Notes under the pieces: model-generated | The model's input: only the letters and a program-made list of their open reading frames with translations | What the model was told of the DNA's origin: nothing | Databases searched by the model: none | Made by a program: the position numbers and the translations under genes | Source: Venturia oleaginea | Taxonomy: Eukaryota; Ascomycota; Dothideomycetes; Venturiales; Venturiaceae | Assembly (NCBI GenBank): GCA_013176395.1 | Contig: JABMLP010000010.1 | Coordinates: 1,790,207 to 1,854,206 of the forward strand | DNA: 64,000 nucleotides | Reading direction: 5' to 3' | Part shown: positions 62,083-64,000 of the stretch, piece after piece | Layout of the letters: each line of letters starts with the position of its first letter | How positions within the stretch are numbered: position 1 is the stretch's first letter

Positions 62083-63987
62083 TTACCGGGTGTGCAGGAC
62101 TAAAGAGGGTGTGGTAGGTGGGATAATCAAACAGACAAACGCCATACATCGCTTCTGCCAGCTTGTAGCAGATTCGAAGGCGCTGGCCACCGCTACTCGG
62201 TTTCTTCGGGCCCCTGTTTGAGCTCCTATATCTTCGCCGACACCGTCGCCCTTGCCATACTCTGCCTCGAAGCGGTCTAAGTCCTCGACTTCTGTGAATA
62301 ATGAACGTGGCTGCCAATCGGGATCTGCATAGCCTTTCCATTTGATTAATAACTGACGAACCCAGCCTCGCCCAACCCGTTTCTTCTCTGCGCGAAGTAT
62401 ACGTTCTACTTCAAACTCAGCCTCTGTTTCTTCGGTTTGAGGCACTAATGGTGGCGGCTGGGTATCATCGGATTCTTGTGAGGGCAGTGTGTCGGTTGCG
62501 GCTCGGCGGAGTAGGTCAACGTGGAAACGGTTATGGATACCACTTGGCAGGTCAGCCAGCTCGTATACCATCGGGGAGATCTGGTTCTCGACAGTGTATT
62601 TGGCTTGCGTCCACGACAGTTTCTTTGATAGCTGCGGAGTATTGATATTCCTAAGGTTCAACCAGACTTTGTCGCCCTTTTTTAACGTTTCGGCAGCTTG
62701 ACGTGACCTGTTGGCGTCGTTCTCCATCTTCTGCTGGGACCAGGCCATCGCTGCCTGTGCATATTCTTGTGCCTCTTCTATTCGTTGCACAAAGGTCTCG
62801 GCATCGGCTGTTGGTGAGTTACTGGGTGAGATTCGTTGTACTTTCTGGATTGGTTCCGCATGGTAGCCGTGGGTTAGATAGAATGGACTCATCCCTGTGA
62901 CTGAAGAGTCACGATTGTTCAGTGCTAACATAGCCGTAGGTAGTAGCGTTGGCCAGTCTAGTTGGGAGTATGCGATGAAGGCGCGGAGATAGCGTAGAAC
63001 TTCCTGGTTCATACGCTCGGTCGCGCCATCGGTCTGTGGATGAAAGGCTGTAGAGAGTCTCTGCTCAATCTTTGTAAGTTCGCAAAGCTTCCTCCAAAAA
63101 CGACCTGTCCAATTGCTGCCTCTGTCCGACGTCAATGCCATGGGAAATCCGTGGTAGCGATAGTGGCATTGTAAGAACCTTTTCGCGCACTCTTTGGCGC
63201 TCATTGTAGTCATAGCCTCCAACGTAACACTTTTGAGGAGGCGATCTGTGATAACCATGAGGTATTTTGGGCCGTTTTCCTCCGCGGGCAAATCAGTCAT
63301 GAAATCGATTGATAGCTCGCTGTGGAAGCGGGCCGGGATTGGAAGTGGTTTCAGAAGACCTCGCTTCTTATCACGCCATATTCCTGTTCTCCCACATACG
63401 TCGCAATTACGTACAAACTGCCGGACTGTCTTGTATTGTTGGGGCCAAAAGAAACTTCTGGATAGAATCGCAAGCGTGCTATCTCTCCCTGGGTGTCCAG
63501 TAACATGGGAATCGTGAGTTTGTTGGACCAGCGTTGTTCGCAGCGGTTCCCAATCTGGTACCCATAGGATCCCTCTTCTCGTGACCGCGCCGTGGTCGTC
63601 TACTTCGCATTCGGGTAGCTGTACCGACAACTTGAGCTCTGGAGAAAAGGAACGTTCGCCAGTAACTATAGCCGTATGAATAGCTTCGTAGGATTGGTCC
63701 TCTGCTATTGCGCGATCCCAGAGAAGTTGTAACTCTGGTTTCTCGAAAAGATCGCATCCTTTTGCAACTGACCGGTTTTGACCGTACCTAGTAGTGGACC
63801 GGTGTTGACCGTTTTCGGCAGTCAGCTGGTGTCGACCGTCCAGTCCAGTATTTTGCTGGGGCTCCCGTATAACGTCCCATGTACTATTGGATGTATTCGG
63901 TGTATTGACTGGGCAGATAAGGGCTTGTATTGCGATTGTTTCGGTCGTCCTCTCGGAAAGAGGAGGAAGCCATTCGTCCTTGATCAA
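62083..63987 (-). CDS. Second Ty3-type Pol, C-terminal part, continues beyond the window
   Basis: About 634 residues visible and open. Integrase zinc site (HDSHVTGHPGRDSTLAILSR, CDVCGRTGIW), catalytic core (SIDFMTDLP, TSDRGSNWTGRFWRKL, HPQTDGATERMNQE) and a chromodomain (QLLIKWKGYADPDWQPRSLF). The family is clearly different from the element at 51070-57223, with which it shares only domain order and moderate similarity. Protease, RT and RNase H would lie to the right of the window. The leading part (63780-63880) contains GACCGGTGTTGACC-like short repeats. Confidence 0.88.
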   Translation of the reverse strand: MIKDEWLPPLSERTTETIAIQALICPVNTPNTSNSTWDVIREPQQNTGLDGRHQLTAENGQHRSTTRYGQNRSVAKGCDLFEKPELQLLWDRAIAEDQSYEAIHTAIVTGERSFSPELKLSVQLPECEVDDHGAVTRRGILWVPDWEPLRTTLVQQTHDSHVTGHPGRDSTLAILSRSFFWPQQYKTVRQFVRNCDVCGRTGIWRDKKRGLLKPLPIPARFHSELSIDFMTDLPAEENGPKYLMVITDRLLKSVTLEAMTTMSAKECAKRFLQCHYRYHGFPMALTSDRGSNWTGRFWRKLCELTKIEQRLSTAFHPQTDGATERMNQEVLRYLRAFIAYSQLDWPTLLPTAMLALNNRDSSVTGMSPFYLTHGYHAEPIQKVQRISPSNSPTADAETFVQRIEEAQEYAQAAMAWSQQKMENDANRSRQAAETLKKGDKVWLNLRNINTPQLSKKLSWTQAKYTVENQISPMVYELADLPSGIHNRFHVDLLRRAATDTLPSQESDDTQPPPLVPQTEETEAEFEVERILRAEKKRVGRGWVRQLLIKWKGYADPDWQPRSLFTEVEDLDRFEAEYGKGDGVGEDIGAQTGARRNRVAVASAFESATSWQKRCMAFVCLIIPPTTPSLVLHTR

Positions 63988-64000
63988 ACTGGGCCACTCG

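Noticed and set aside
22397..64000. The whole right two thirds as one Starship giant transposon
   Set aside because: A candidate captain is at its left edge, but no terminal direct or inverted repeats were found, and the content is mostly other transposons; the second boundary, if any, is outside the window.

Overview
The window is nuclear DNA of a filamentous ascomycete (Pezizomycotina). Introns are short (44-77 nt) with GTATGT or GTAAGT donors and CTAAC branch sites. Gene families are typical of the group (NADP isocitrate dehydrogenase, C2H2/fungal-trans regulator, DUF3435-type recombinase, HET, patatin and TPR fragments), and transposons carry nonsense codons of the kind left by C-to-T or G-to-A decay. 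A leotiomycete is possible, but that is only an impression.

Left third (1-22 kb), mostly ordinary genes: 6-phosphogluconolactonase; a basic, microtubule-associated-like protein; a junk mosaic (psi-producing oxygenase fragment, unknown secreted-protein fragment, two Tc1 remnants); a small cysteine-rich secreted protein; an aquaporin; a second cysteine-rich secreted protein missed by plain ORF calling; a frame-damaged C2H2 transcription factor; an isocitrate dehydrogenase with an 11-nt microexon; and a metallothionein-like gene. Three foldback elements follow, then a tRNA-Tyr gene. That tRNA carries its normal anticodon-loop intron and also a 53-nt D-arm insert that looks exactly like a spliceosomal intron.

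Middle (22-38 kb) is a mobile-element block: an intact six-exon tyrosine recombinase with C2H2 fingers and an AT-hook-like tail (the Starship captain/FluG superfamily as I recall it); a truncated second copy; the 3' end of a LINE with a heptamer tail; a complete but mutated CACTA element with 16-bp inverted repeats and a TCC duplication; a complete pogo/Fot1 element with a TA duplication; and a non-coding LINE-like repeat with an AATC tail.

Right part (38-64 kb) mixes accessory genes with young and old elements: a truncated RING-patatin gene, an SGNH hydrolase, an unrecognised two-exon gene, a GNAT acetyltransferase, a TPR protein resembling the C-termini of fungal NLRs, a copia remnant, a complete Ty3 chromovirus with identical 311-bp LTRs and an 11-nt self-priming site, a second copy of the AATC-tailed repeat with a 14-bp target duplication, HET and F-box remnants, and a second chromovirus running off the edge.

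Housekeeping genes sit at the left. The right two thirds look like a fast-turnover compartment where incompatibility-type genes are repeatedly cut by transposons.
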